Origin: an uncultured Planctomycetaceae bacterium
GTDB taxonomy: Bacteria; Planctomycetota; Planctomycetia; Planctomycetales; Planctomycetaceae
Assembly (NCBI GenBank): GCA_903823545.1
Contig: CAIJTL010000934.1
Location: forward strand, 1 to 15,710
Reading direction: 5' to 3'
DNA length: 15,710 nt
The translations under genes were made by a program, and so were the position numbers. This document shows positions 1 to 7,641 of the stretch, in pieces. Below the pieces are notes generated by a model, which saw only the letters and a program-made list of their open reading frames with translations, made no database searches and had not been told where the DNA came from. Position 1 is the first letter of the stretch. Every line of letters begins with the position of its first letter.

Positions 1-1785
1 AATGAGTCGGAAAAAGCCCAGGTTGTCGCCGTGAACTCGGCGATTAATGGGAGCAGCGATCAGAACGGCGAAGACTGGTTTCGTTTCGAGGCGAAGCGAG
101 GGCAGCGAGTCACCGTCGATTGTTTTGCGACGCGGTTGGACTCGACGATGGACGGAACGCTGACGCTGACGAACAAGGCTGGTAAGCCGCTGGCGTCGAA
201 CAGCGATTACTTCGGGGCCGATCCGTTTCTCGATTTCGTTGCTCCCGAAGACGGCGAGTTCTTCGTGAAGTTCCACGACCTGACGTTCAACGGCGGAGCG
301 CCGTATCGGCTGGTCATCTCGGATCGACCACATGTCGAGAACGTCTTTCCGCGAGCGATCACGTCGGGGCAATCGACGACGTTGACAGTACTCGGTCGCA
401 ATCTTGGTGGTGGAGCGAAGAAGTCGACAGCGCAGATTCATGACGCGCCGCTCGATGAGATCACGTTACCGGTAACCGCTCCGGCTGATTTGTTGGAATT
501 AGGGTTGTATCGGTTCTTAGAACATCCGACCGACCATGCCTTTTTGCCAACCGCAGGAACCTGCACTCTCAATGGCATTCAAGTTCGACCAGAGTTACCT
601 GGCGTCGGCGCGTCGCTCACGGCACAACGGATGCTCGTCGTCAATCAGCCAGTGACGATCGAAGCCGAGCCGAACAATGAGTTCGACGAGCCGCAGGCGA
701 TCTCACTACCGGCGATTGTTAGTGGCCGGTTCGATCAGCCGCGCGATGCCGATTGGTTTGAAGTCACCGTGCCGGAGAACGGTCAGTACGCCGTCGAAAT
801 TTATTCCGAACGGATCAGTGGCCGCGCTGATCCACTCGTCGTCGCGTTCGATGAAAAGCGGAACCGTGTCGGTGAGTTCGACGATTTCGGGCACCGGATG
901 AACGCGTTCGACGGACATCTGCGAGACCCCGTCGGAATGTTGTCGCTCAACAAAGATCAGAAATATCGCATTCTCGTGCAGGAGCGATACGGTCGCGGTG
1001 GACCTCGTTATCAGTACGTGCTCTCGCTCCGCAAGCCGCAGCCAAATCTCTACGTGGCTGCTATGCACAGCCAAAACCCTGGCCCCGGTCACGTCACGTT
1101 GTGGAAAGGTTCGACGGCCTATGTCGATATCATTACTCACTTCGGCGACGGGCAGAGTGGGCCGTACACAATCACCGCTGAAGGCTTGCCACCTGGAGTG
1201 CATGCCGTACCGACAACGAGCGACAACCAACAGGTCACGTTCGTTTTGTGGTCCGACGAGAATACCGCGGATTTCGCTGGCCCAATCAAGTTGTTCGCAA
1301 CGGCCAAATTCGGTGAGACGACGATCCGTCGCGAGGTCCGGCCTTATACTCGCGTCTGGAACGCTGCCAATCTCAGCAGCAGCAGACCCACTCGCGAACA
1401 AATTATTTCTGTGCGTGAACGAGCCCCCTACTCGCTCGAACTGATTCCGAATGAGATCACTGTGGAAGCAGGCAAGACGATCGAACTCAAGCTGCAAGCC
1501 AAGCGGTATTGGCCAGAGTTCACGAATTCGATCAACGTTATTCCGCTGTCATTCAAAGGTAATTTTCAGTTGCCAAACAGCACAATCGCCGCCAATACCA
1601 GCGACATTACGCTCCGTATCACCGTCCAAGCCGGAACTCGCCCCGGCGATTACACGATGTCGGTACTCGGTCAAGCACAGGTACCGTTCAACAAGACGGC
1701 CGACGCAAAGGACCGCCCCAACACACTCGTTTCAATGGCCAGCCGCCCGGTGACGATCAAGGTGACTGAGCCGCCGAAGAATTAG
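1..1785 (+). CDS. PPC-domain secreted protein, 5' end missing
   Basis: The frame is open from base 1 to a TAG at 1783-1785, so 594 residues of the C-terminal part are visible and the true start lies upstream of the window. The GTG at 31 is in frame but is not believed to be the start, because the ten codons before it (NESEKAQVVA) already fit the beginning of a pre-peptidase C-terminal (PPC) domain. Visible order: a PPC domain (about 1-107), a TIG/IPT-like stretch (about 112-140, VFPRAITSGQSTTLTVLGRN), a second PPC domain opening with EAEPNNEFDEPQ (about 221-350), then beta-rich sequence without a recognised catalytic motif. Such proteins are common in planctomycetes and are exported. PPC domains are usually accessory beta-sandwiches, so no enzymatic role is claimed. 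It converges on the minus-strand diheme gene. The family call is firm; the function is unknown. Confidence 0.85.
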   Translation, partial: NESEKAQVVAVNSAINGSSDQNGEDWFRFEAKRGQRVTVDCFATRLDSTMDGTLTLTNKAGKPLASNSDYFGADPFLDFVAPEDGEFFVKFHDLTFNGGAPYRLVISDRPHVENVFPRAITSGQSTTLTVLGRNLGGGAKKSTAQIHDAPLDEITLPVTAPADLLELGLYRFLEHPTDHAFLPTAGTCTLNGIQVRPELPGVGASLTAQRMLVVNQPVTIEAEPNNEFDEPQAISLPAIVSGRFDQPRDADWFEVTVPENGQYAVEIYSERISGRADPLVVAFDEKRNRVGEFDDFGHRMNAFDGHLRDPVGMLSLNKDQKYRILVQERYGRGGPRYQYVLSLRKPQPNLYVAAMHSQNPGPGHVTLWKGSTAYVDIITHFGDGQSGPYTITAEGLPPGVHAVPTTSDNQQVTFVLWSDENTADFAGPIKLFATAKFGETTIRREVRPYTRVWNAANLSSSRPTREQIISVRERAPYSLELIPNEITVEAGKTIELKLQAKRYWPEFTNSINVIPLSFKGNFQLPNSTIAANTSDITLRITVQAGTRPGDYTMSVLGQAQVPFNKTADAKDRPNTLVSMASRPVTIKVTEPPKN

Positions 1786-1901
1786 AGTCGCGAAGTTCCT
1801 GAAGTCTGTTTTTGTGTGAAATGTGGCAGGCGAGCCGCCTGAACTGCGAAGAATTCACGAACTCGAAGTGTGAGTTACTCGCGTCACTTTTCGATCGGAC
1901 G
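1786..1901. other. Convergent intergenic spacer with a short hairpin
   Basis: This 116-base gap lies between two converging genes. It contains a perfect 6-bp hairpin, CAGGCG-AGC-CGCCTG at 1827-1841. No run of T follows it on either strand, so it is at best a weak or bidirectional terminator. No ribosome site and credible reading frame were seen here. Confidence 0.4.
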
Positions 1902-4505
1902 TTATTCGATCTTGTCGTGACCGAGGAAAATCTTGCTTTGCACGAGGGCGTGAAGGAGATCGCGGACGCGGTAGCCGTCCGTCCCACAGGCATCAAGTAG
2001 GGATTCAATCTCGGTGCGGTCAGCGAATCGAACGGGGGTGCCGGTCGCGTAGAGCGTGAATTGGTGCAACAGATTGCGGGCGAGCTGTCGCGGATTACTG
2101 GCAAGGATTGCCTTCAGGTCGCGGATGTTTTGAAACCGACGACCGTCGAGGAGTTGGCCGCCAGCATCAACGCGCTCGGCGAGCGTGTAGGAGAAGTCGT
2201 GTCCGGCTCGATCAATGCCGCTGATGCGCTCGCCTTGTTCGATGCCGCGATACCGCGTGCGCCAGCCGCCGAGGATGTCGAAGCTCTCCAGTGCGAGGCC
2301 GACAGGATCGAAGCGAGCGTGGCATCCCGCGCAGCTCTCCGACTTCGTATGCAGTGCGAGCAACTCGCGAATGGTCTTGGCACCGCGGATGTCGGGTTCA
2401 ACAGCGGGCACACTCGCGGGCGGTGGCGGCGGTGGTTCGCCGATGAGTCGTTCCATGATCCAGGCGCCGCGCACGACGGGCGATGTCGACGTGCCGTTCG
2501 CAGTGACTTTCAAAATGGCAGCTTGAGTCAGCAGGCCGCCGAGCGGGCTTTCCTTTGGCAACATGACCTTCCGCATGGCCGAGCCTGTGATCCCGGCTCT
2601 CTCGGGTAGGCCGTAGTGCTGCGCGAGTCGATCGTTGACGAACACGAAGTCGGCATCGACGAGCACTCGCGACGGCAGGTTGTCGCGGATCATCGAACTG
2701 ACGAACGCCCGCGTCTCCAGTTCCATCGATTCGACGAGGTAATCGTCGAACCGGTACTCGGGGTAGAGCCGGAGATCGGGCTCATCGCGGCGGACATGAC
2801 GCAGGCTCAACCAATAGTCGGTGAAGTTCTGGATGAACCTCTTGAAGCCGACGCTGGCAATGAGGCGGTTCGTCTCGCTTTGCAATGTTTTGGAATCACG
2901 AAGCTGTCCCGTCCGAGCCAGTTCCAGCAACGTGGCATCGGGTCGCGTGTTGGTCAGGAAATGCGACAGCCTCGACGCGATCGCGAACTGATCGTCGGGG
3001 CGGACGGGCTCGCGCAGGTAGATGAAGTGGCCCGATGAAAGGAATGCCTGGTATCCAGCCAACACCGCGTCGCCGAATGGGTCGTTTGCATCAAGCCTCT
3101 TCAGGATGAGCCGATCAAACCTCCGCAGTGCGTCTTCCGATACCGGCTCGCGCGCGGTGAGATCTACAAAGCGACGCAGCAAGCGTTTGGCTTCAGCAAT
3201 GTCTGAAGAGGCTATCAGCCGGAACGCGCTAGCGTCCGGTTTCTGATCGGCAGAAGCAGCAGAACCCGCGGCTAGCGCCTTGCGGTTCATGAGGATCTCG
3301 GCGCTTAGTTCATCGAACAGCACGCGGTGTGATGGCGGCGGCCATTCGTCGGATGAGATTGGGCCTTCGACTTCGAGCCACTGAAACGCGACGCCCGGTT
3401 GGCCTCCTTCGGGGAACGGCGGATAGCGGTACGTCGGCGGTCCACCGTTCACGTTGCGAGCGAGCGGAACGGGCAGGCCGAGCAGGCTGTACTCGAAGGT
3501 CTCACGTTCGCGCAGCCGGATCGTCGTTTCGTAGGTCGCGACCGTCGGTTGAATGTCGATGATGCCGCCCGTCGCGCGGACGTCGCCGGAGACATCAGGA
3601 CCGGATGGCTTGCGGGCTCGAAAAGTCATCGGCACGGGCTGCGATGCGGGATTGAGTTCGTAACCCTTCACCTGCAACACCGCGCGAGCCGAAAAGCGAA
3701 CGCGGTACTCGCCCGGTAGCTTGGCGATAAAGCCGCGCGGATATCCGTAGTACGGCCAGTGCGCCGACCGAAACAATGCGAGTTCCACCGCCGGATCGTC
3801 CTTCAACTCATCCAGTCGTTTGCCGTCGACGACCTTGTTGTCCTTGGCGAAGAACATCGCCTCGCGTTCGCCGAAGGTGGATCGTTCTGGGAAGAGGCTC
3901 GTACCGACGGCTCGAAACTTGGTGGCAGGCGGCGGCTTGGGGCCGTCGGCCATCGCTTGTCGCAACGCGGCATCGGCGGCATCGAGATAGGCGGCCAACT
4001 GCACGCGCGACATGTCGAGCGTTTCCGAAGTCTTGTTGAAACGATGCCCTTCGCGATCTTCGGGCAGCATGTCCCGAATATCCAACTGCGGCAGCTTGAG
4101 AACATCGCGCAGGTTCTGCTCGTACTCGTCCCGATTGAGCCGCCGCAGTGGACCGCGACCATGAGCCTTGATGTCAGCAAGATCTGCATCATGGATTGCC
4201 CCCGTGAGCTGCTTCACCAATTCGACGCGCCGCACTTGCGGAAGAGCTTCAGACTTCGGCGGCATCTCGCCTTTCTCGATGCGATCATGGATGCGCACCC
4301 AACGCTCCCGCATCGCTCGGTCACTCAATTCAAACGACAACGCCGTGATATCCAGCCCACCTTCAGCGGTCTCTTTGTTGTGACATTCGAAGCACGTCTG
4401 TTTGAGCATCAACGAAGCCGATGGTGGTAGCTCGCTCGCACCTGCAAAGAGAGGAGTCGCAAACACCGGAACAACAAAAGCCACAACTCTGATCCGTCGA
4501 TTCAA
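1902..4505 (-). CDS. DUF1592/DUF1588/DUF1585-family diheme cytochrome-like protein
   Basis: This 867-residue exported protein belongs to the planctomycete multidomain family. A signal peptide (about 1-23, ending FAGA) precedes a PSCyt1-like heme site C38-F-E-C41-H42. Next come a DUF1587 region (about 118-182, PLRRLNRDEYEQNLRDVL), a beta-rich middle, a DUF1595 stretch ending in QAFLSSGHFIYL, DUF1592 (SRLSHFL onward), DUF1588 with GGLLTQAAILKVTANGT and a second heme site C725-AG-C728-H729, and a C-terminal DUF1585 (LLHQFTLYATGTPV). The start is TTG at 4505-4503. It overlaps the stop of the DUF1501 gene as TTGA and has AAGGAG eight bases upstream, which settles the unusual start codon. Two CxxCH motifs imply covalent heme and location outside the cytoplasmic membrane. 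The substrate is unknown; a role in breakdown of complex organic matter has been suggested for related families, but nothing here proves it. Confidence 0.92.
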   Translation of the reverse strand: MNRRIRVVAFVVPVFATPLFAGASELPPSASLMLKQTCFECHNKETAEGGLDITALSFELSDRAMRERWVRIHDRIEKGEMPPKSEALPQVRRVELVKQLTGAIHDADLADIKAHGRGPLRRLNRDEYEQNLRDVLKLPQLDIRDMLPEDREGHRFNKTSETLDMSRVQLAAYLDAADAALRQAMADGPKPPPATKFRAVGTSLFPERSTFGEREAMFFAKDNKVVDGKRLDELKDDPAVELALFRSAHWPYYGYPRGFIAKLPGEYRVRFSARAVLQVKGYELNPASQPVPMTFRARKPSGPDVSGDVRATGGIIDIQPTVATYETTIRLRERETFEYSLLGLPVPLARNVNGGPPTYRYPPFPEGGQPGVAFQWLEVEGPISSDEWPPPSHRVLFDELSAEILMNRKALAAGSAASADQKPDASAFRLIASSDIAEAKRLLRRFVDLTAREPVSEDALRRFDRLILKRLDANDPFGDAVLAGYQAFLSSGHFIYLREPVRPDDQFAIASRLSHFLTNTRPDATLLELARTGQLRDSKTLQSETNRLIASVGFKRFIQNFTDYWLSLRHVRRDEPDLRLYPEYRFDDYLVESMELETRAFVSSMIRDNLPSRVLVDADFVFVNDRLAQHYGLPERAGITGSAMRKVMLPKESPLGGLLTQAAILKVTANGTSTSPVVRGAWIMERLIGEPPPPPPASVPAVEPDIRGAKTIRELLALHTKSESCAGCHARFDPVGLALESFDILGGWRTRYRGIEQGERISGIDRAGHDFSYTLAERVDAGGQLLDGRRFQNIRDLKAILASNPRQLARNLLHQFTLYATGTPVRFADRTEIESLLDACGTDGYRVRDLLHALVQSKIFLGHDKIE

Positions 4506-4518
4506 GCCAGAATCTCCT
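4493..4518 (-). promoter_or_regulatory. TTGA stop/start overlap with internal ribosome site
   Basis: On the minus strand the DUF1501 stop (TGA, 4504-4502) and the diheme-protein start (TTG, 4505-4503) share bases as TTGA. AAGGAG lies eight bases before the TTG, inside the end of the DUF1501 gene. This is the TTG equivalent of the common ATGA coupling and supports both gene ends. Confidence 0.8.
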
Positions 4519-5920
4519 TCACGACATGAGCTTCTTCGATACCCGTCAGGCGGAAGTCGAGACCGGCATGGAGGTAGGTGAGTTTACGATGGTCGAAGCC
4601 CATGAGATGCAGCATCGTGGCGTGGATGTCGCGAACGTGAACTCGGTTCTCGACGGCGCGGAAGCCGAAGTCATCGGTTGAGCCATACGCCAAGCCCCCC
4701 TTGATGCCGCCGCCCGCGAGCCAGACCGAATAGCCGTGATGATTGTGGTCTCGGCCCGTTGGGTTGCCGCCGCCGATCGGAATCTCGACCACCGGAGTAC
4801 GACCGAACTCGCCGCCGCAAATGATGAGCGTCTCATCGAGCAACCCGCGTTGCCCGAGATCGGTTAGCAACGCCGCGATCGGGCCGTCGATCTCATTCCC
4901 GAGCTTACGATGTTCGGCGGCGAGGTTGCTGTGCGAGTCCCACGGTTGCACGTCGCCGTGATAGCACTGAATCACTCGCACGCCCCGTTCGATCAATCGC
5001 CGCGCGATGAGTAGTTGCCGACCGTGAAGCGTGTTGGCTTTGTAGAGGTCTTGAGTCGCCTGTGTTTCTTGCGAGATGTCGAGAGCATCGGTCGCATCCA
5101 TCTGCATTCGATACGCCAGCTCGAACGATTGAATCCGCGCTTCGAGATTCGGGTCGTCGCGGCGCGTGGCTTGATGCTGACGATTGAGGCTCGCGAGCAA
5201 GTCGAGCTGCCGACGCTGATCGGCTTGAGGAGTGCGCGGGCTTTGGATGTTCGCGATCAGCTCCGTGACCTTGGTCTTGCGCGTGTCGAGATACGTCCCT
5301 TGATAGATGCCCGGCAGGAACGCACTGCGCCAGTTCGAGGAATCGGCAACCGGCAAACCGGGGCACATCGTCACGAAGCCGGGCAGGTTTTGGTTCTCGC
5401 AGCCGAGTCCGTAAGTCAGCCAGGAACCGTAACTCGGCCGCGACAGCCGCTCGTCGCCGGTATTCATCAGCCGCATGCTCTGCTCGTGATTGGGCGTGTT
5501 GGCATAGACCGACTTGATGACGCAAATTCGATCCGCATGCTGGCTGGCGGTCTGCTGAAAGACTTCGCTGCACCACAATCCGCTGTCGCCGTACTGCCGA
5601 AACTGAAACGGCGACGCCAGCGCCACACCGGTCTCGCGTTCCGTCGTAAGGTTCCCCAACGGCAGCTTCTTCCCACCCCACTTCTGCAGCTCGGGACGGT
5701 AATCCCATGTGTCAACCTGCGACGGTCCTCCGTTTAAATAGACATGCACAATGTGCTTGGCTCGAGCCGCAAAGTGCGGGCTCCGTGGAGCAAGAGGATT
5801 CGCGCTCGCAGACGACCGCGACGCGTCAGCCTGTAATAACTCTGGCAGCGCGAGATAGCCGATCCCAGTGCCAACAGTCGCGAGGAGATCGCGGCGGGAA
5901 AAAATCGGAGTTGTTTGCAT
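4502..5920 (-). CDS. DUF1501 family protein, Tat-exported, alkaline phosphatase/sulfatase-like fold
   Basis: From the ATG at 5920 the product has 472 residues, normal for DUF1501 proteins. It opens with a Tat signal (FSRRDLL, arginines 9 and 10, then a hydrophobic stretch to about 29). Family signatures are LNGGPSQVDTWD (62-73), GEFGRTP (from 370), GRDHNHHG (389-396), AGGGIKGGLAYGSTDDFG and DIHATMLHLMGFD near the end. The fold is related to sulfatases and alkaline phosphatases; its substrate is unknown. The frame continues upstream to an ATG at 5983, but that would place 21 extra residues before the Tat motif and has no ribosome site. The ATG at 5920 has a modest TAGGAA about ten bases upstream. 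Its stop overlaps the TTG start of the diheme gene, so the pair is one translational unit. Export by Tat suggests that it folds, possibly with a metal, before leaving the cytoplasm. Confidence 0.92.
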   Translation of the reverse strand: MQTTPIFSRRDLLATVGTGIGYLALPELLQADASRSSASANPLAPRSPHFAARAKHIVHVYLNGGPSQVDTWDYRPELQKWGGKKLPLGNLTTERETGVALASPFQFRQYGDSGLWCSEVFQQTASQHADRICVIKSVYANTPNHEQSMRLMNTGDERLSRPSYGSWLTYGLGCENQNLPGFVTMCPGLPVADSSNWRSAFLPGIYQGTYLDTRKTKVTELIANIQSPRTPQADQRRQLDLLASLNRQHQATRRDDPNLEARIQSFELAYRMQMDATDALDISQETQATQDLYKANTLHGRQLLIARRLIERGVRVIQCYHGDVQPWDSHSNLAAEHRKLGNEIDGPIAALLTDLGQRGLLDETLIICGGEFGRTPVVEIPIGGGNPTGRDHNHHGYSVWLAGGGIKGGLAYGSTDDFGFRAVENRVHVRDIHATMLHLMGFDHRKLTYLHAGLDFRLTGIEEAHVVKEILA

Positions 5921-5927
5921 GAAAAGA

Positions 5928-5972
5928 TTCCTACGGAAAACCGTCTTGATCGTAGGCGACATACGATAGGAA
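5928..5972 (-). promoter_or_regulatory. Possible three-way-junction leader of the DUF1501 gene
   Basis: Three nested inverted repeats tile this spacer with little left over. The outer stem pairs 5928-5933 (TTCCTA) with 5967-5972 (TAGGAA). Immediately inside are CGG-AAAA-CCG at 5934-5943 and TCGTA/TACGA at 5950-5954 and 5962-5966. Read on the minus strand, the outer stem contains the TAGGAA that would serve as the ribosome site for the ATG at 5920, so folding could hide it. The stems are short (3-6 pairs), and chance is a real alternative. Confidence 0.35.
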
Positions 5973-6016
5973 CTTCTTCGCATGTCTTGAGTTCATTCGC
6001 CTCGCCGAACGGTTCG

Positions 6017-6520
6017 TCAAACGACTTCGCTATTGATCGTGGGAGGGTTCTTCAAGGTTTGATAGATGACGCAGAATCGCTCAGTGAGGGACAACAGCTT
6101 TTGCTTTTGTTCTGGTGAGGCGTCGCTGTCGAGTTCAAAACGAAGGCGGACATTTTGAAACCCGATCGCGGTTTCTTTGCTCACCCCTAAAGTGCCTCGG
6201 AAGTCCATGTCACCTTCGGCGATCACTCGACCGCCCCGCAGCGGGATTTCGAGTGCCGTGGCGACAGCCTTCAATGTGACTCCCGCGCAGGCGACGAGCG
6301 ATTGAAGAAGCATCTCGCCGGAGCAGGCCCATTCTTCGTGGCCTCCAGCGAGTGGATGGAGGCCTGCTTTGATCGCTCCATTCGGTGCGACGACATCACA
6401 GGTGATCGTATCGCTGCCGAGACTGCCTGAGGCACTCATCGTGATTTGCGCAGTTTTTGGCTCTTCTTTGTAACGGGCTTTGAGCGGTGCTTGTTTGGCT
6501 TTGAGTTGCTCGCTATTCAT
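6017..6520 (-). CDS. OsmC family protein
   Basis: A 167-residue protein of the OsmC/Ohr superfamily, whose members reduce organic hydroperoxides with a cysteine pair in the cytoplasm. The paired cysteines are visible at C78 (SLVACAGVTLKAVA) and C150 (LTERFCVIYQTL), in the places expected for the family; C41 and C66 are additional. The stretch GGHEEWACSGEMLLQSL matches the conserved entry to the central helix. The start chosen is ATG at 6520. The frame stays open upstream to 6679, but that extension overlaps the divergent ArsC-like gene and does not resemble OsmC. No strong ribosome site precedes the ATG (only a GAGA eleven bases up). The DUF1501 gene starts 96 bases downstream on the same strand, so the two may or may not be cotranscribed. 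The sequence is closer to the YhfA-like OsmC branch than to Ohr, so peroxidase activity is probable rather than certain. Confidence 0.88.
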   Translation of the reverse strand: MNSEQLKAKQAPLKARYKEEPKTAQITMSASGSLGSDTITCDVVAPNGAIKAGLHPLAGGHEEWACSGEMLLQSLVACAGVTLKAVATALEIPLRGGRVIAEGDMDFRGTLGVSKETAIGFQNVRLRFELDSDASPEQKQKLLSLTERFCVIYQTLKNPPTINSEVV

Positions 6521-6535
6521 CGCGTTGTCTCGTGG

Positions 6536-6564
6536 GTTAAAGATTTCACTATGTCGAAAATCAA
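6536..6564 (-). promoter_or_regulatory. Weak sigma-70-like promoter candidate for the OsmC gene
   Basis: On the minus strand TTGATT (6564-6559) and TTTAAC (6541-6536) are separated by 17 bases, each matching four of six consensus positions. The -10 element lies only 15 bases before the ATG, which would give a very short leader and fits the lack of a good ribosome site. It is a weak match in the 96-base divergent spacer. Confidence 0.22.
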
Positions 6565-6616
6565 CCGCAGTGTAGCCCGATGAGACGCCCTGTCGAACGA
6601 AAGCCAAGGAATCATC

Positions 6617-6973
6617 ATGCCCGCAAAAATCGATTGGTACTATCACCGCAAGAACTGCCAAACCTGCACGAAGTCGCAAGACTTTATGGCATCGAACTCA
6701 GTCGCCATCGGCGAAACAATCGACGCTCGTAAGACTCGCTTTGAACCGAAGGAGGCGATTGCCTTTGTTCGACAAGCGGACGAGGCGTGGATCGCTCGCG
6801 GCAAGACCGTTCACAAAATCGTATTCAAAAAACAGGACATCGCTGACGCCGATCTCCTCAAGCTGATCATCGGCCCGAGCGGATTCCTGCGAGCGCCGAT
6901 CATTCGCCGCGGCAAGAAAATCTTCATCGGCTTTGAACCCGAACAGTACGCACTCTTCCTGGGGGTCGCTTAG
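6617..6973 (+). CDS. ArsC/Spx-like thioredoxin-fold protein with CxxC
   Basis: A small protein of 118 residues with the ArsC/Spx-type thioredoxin fold. The redox motif C14-Q-T-C17 sits at the end of the first strand (IDWYYHRKNCQTCTKS). The C-terminal half has the family hallmark LIIGPSGFLRAP (83-94), which carries the conserved Arg92 and the cis-proline region, followed by GKKIFIGFEPEQY. AAGGA ends six bases before the ATG. True arsenate reductases use one N-terminal cysteine; a CxxC pair is more like Spx/MgsR-type or the planctomycete ArsC-family (seleno)protein group, so arsenate reduction should not be assumed. A general thiol-disulfide or redox-sensing role is the safer inference, and it agrees with the divergent OsmC neighbour. 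No arsenic transporter or ArsR-type regulator lies in the window. Confidence 0.85.
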   Translation: MPAKIDWYYHRKNCQTCTKSQDFMASNSVAIGETIDARKTRFEPKEAIAFVRQADEAWIARGKTVHKIVFKKQDIADADLLKLIIGPSGFLRAPIIRRGKKIFIGFEPEQYALFLGVA

Positions 6974-6998
6974 CGGCAGTTTATGACGTGGAAAACAT

Positions 6999-7019
6999 AG
7001 TGAGGGGCCGGGCCTCACA
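6999..7019 (-). terminator. Hairpin between converging small genes
   Basis: A 6-bp stem GTGAGG/CCTCAC (7000-7005 and 7013-7018) with a GC-rich loop lies after the ArsC-like gene and overlaps the stop of the minus-strand small ORF. On the minus strand it is followed by TATGTTTT, so it would work better as a terminator in that direction than on the plus strand, where no T run follows. Confidence 0.35.
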
Positions 7020-7185
7020 TACCAAACTCCAGCAGGTTTCCGACGACTGCGGTCGGCAAATGAAGAGGCACCGCCTCGCCCCACAACTCTTTGTGGCAAA
7101 AAGTGCCGGTCAAACATGACCGTAGTCTGTCACCTTTTACGACCGTGAATCGGCGGTGCAAACTGAGGGGATTGCCTGTTTGCAT
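7015..7185 (-). CDS. Possible 56-residue hypothetical protein
   Basis: On the minus strand an ATG at 7185 is preceded by AAGGAG with a 7-base gap, the same spacing used by both giant genes. It opens a frame of 56 codons ending in TGA at 7017-7015. The product begins MQTGNPLSLHRRFTVVKGD, is basic in its first half and has two cysteines (SCLTGTFCHKELW). It has no signal peptide or membrane segment and resembles nothing I know. A hairpin followed by a T-rich stretch overlaps its stop. The ribosome site is the main support. Against it, the frame covers two plus-strand hairpins (7081-7096 and 7107-7122), which may mean that the stretch is a structured non-coding repeat instead. Confidence 0.35.
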   Translation of the reverse strand: MQTGNPLSLHRRFTVVKGDRLRSCLTGTFCHKELWGEAVPLHLPTAVVGNLLEFGM

Positions 7186-7340
7186 GCGTGGTCTCCTTCC
7201 CCTTGGTGTTCACTGAGAAATTGATGACGCCAGCGAGACTGCACAGAGTTGTTTCGGGTTTAAGCTGTGCCGGATACGGGGACTTTCCGCACTGCGTTGA
7301 ATGTTTGGATCGGCTGAGTGTTTCTATCAAATTAGACAGC

Positions 7341-7641
7341 ACCGGTTGTAGCCAATCTGCCTGATTCTCGGTCTGTGACGATGGTGTGCAGATTTGTCGC
7401 GCCAAGCGGTTATCCGGTCGATAGCAGACCGTCAGAATCCGTTTATTCGCCCTGTCGCGGTTAAGCACGACGACAGTTTCTTGCCGCAAAATCAGGTCAG
7501 TGCGAATCGACGGAGTCTGCATTAGACAGAACCTAAGAGGCAAACAAAGAACGTTCGGAGCGACCGGACGATCCGAGCTGCGTTGGGCAAGGACGCCTGA
7601 CGTCGATCGCCTCATTACGGCAACCGCAAGGAGGAGTCATT
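7341..7641 (+). promoter_or_regulatory. Duplicated long leader of RTX copy 1
   Basis: This leader is matched by the sequence before copy 2. Over the first 80 bases (7341-7420 against 11601-11680) the two align without gaps with 57 identities by hand count; the ten bases 7391-7400 (GATTTGTCGC) are identical. Further patches of similarity continue to the start codons (for example GTTCGGAGC). A hairpin spans 7354-7394, with outer stem AATCTGC/GCAGATT. The match outside the coding region suggests a retained 5' untranslated region or control site. No -35/-10 pair could be assigned with confidence. Confidence 0.6.
7628..7634 (+). promoter_or_regulatory. Ribosome binding site of RTX copy 1
   Basis: AAGGAGG, a full-length Shine-Dalgarno core, lies 7 bases before the ATG at 7642. 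It fixes the start and suggests strong translation initiation. Confidence 0.9.

Larger units (their letters stand above)
6974..7640. other. Intergenic stretch before the first giant gene
   Basis: These 667 bases separate the ArsC-like gene from the first RTX gene. Proximal contents are the hairpin at 7000-7018, the possible small minus-strand ORF (7015-7185), and perfect hairpins at 7081-7096 (CCACAA-CTCT-TTGTGG) and 7107-7122 (CGGTCA-AACA-TGACCG). From about 7341 on, the sequence is the duplicated leader of the RTX gene. From 7200 to 7340 I see neither a convincing gene nor a convincing promoter. A minus-strand frame at 7130-7615 was judged non-coding. Confidence 0.6.

Noticed and set aside
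1..1785. Subtilase or peptidase function for the left-edge gene because of its PPC domains
   Set aside because: No catalytic triad or protease domain is visible in the 594 residues present; PPC domains alone do not show peptidase activity.
2061..4430. Plus-strand open frames opposite the diheme gene
   Set aside because: The minus-strand frame has two heme motifs, a signal peptide and full family architecture; the plus-strand frames lie opposite it and show no motifs.
5921..5983. Longer DUF1501 start at 5983
   Set aside because: It would put 21 basic residues before the Tat motif, lacks a ribosome site, and covers the structured spacer.
6521..6679. Longer OsmC start at 6679
   Set aside because: The extension overlaps the divergent ArsC-like gene and its ribosome site and does not resemble the OsmC N-terminus.
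7130..7615. 161-codon open frame on the minus strand in the RTX leader
   Set aside because: It overlaps the duplicated leader, has no protein-like composition or recognisable motif, and no equivalent frame is retained in the copy 2 leader.
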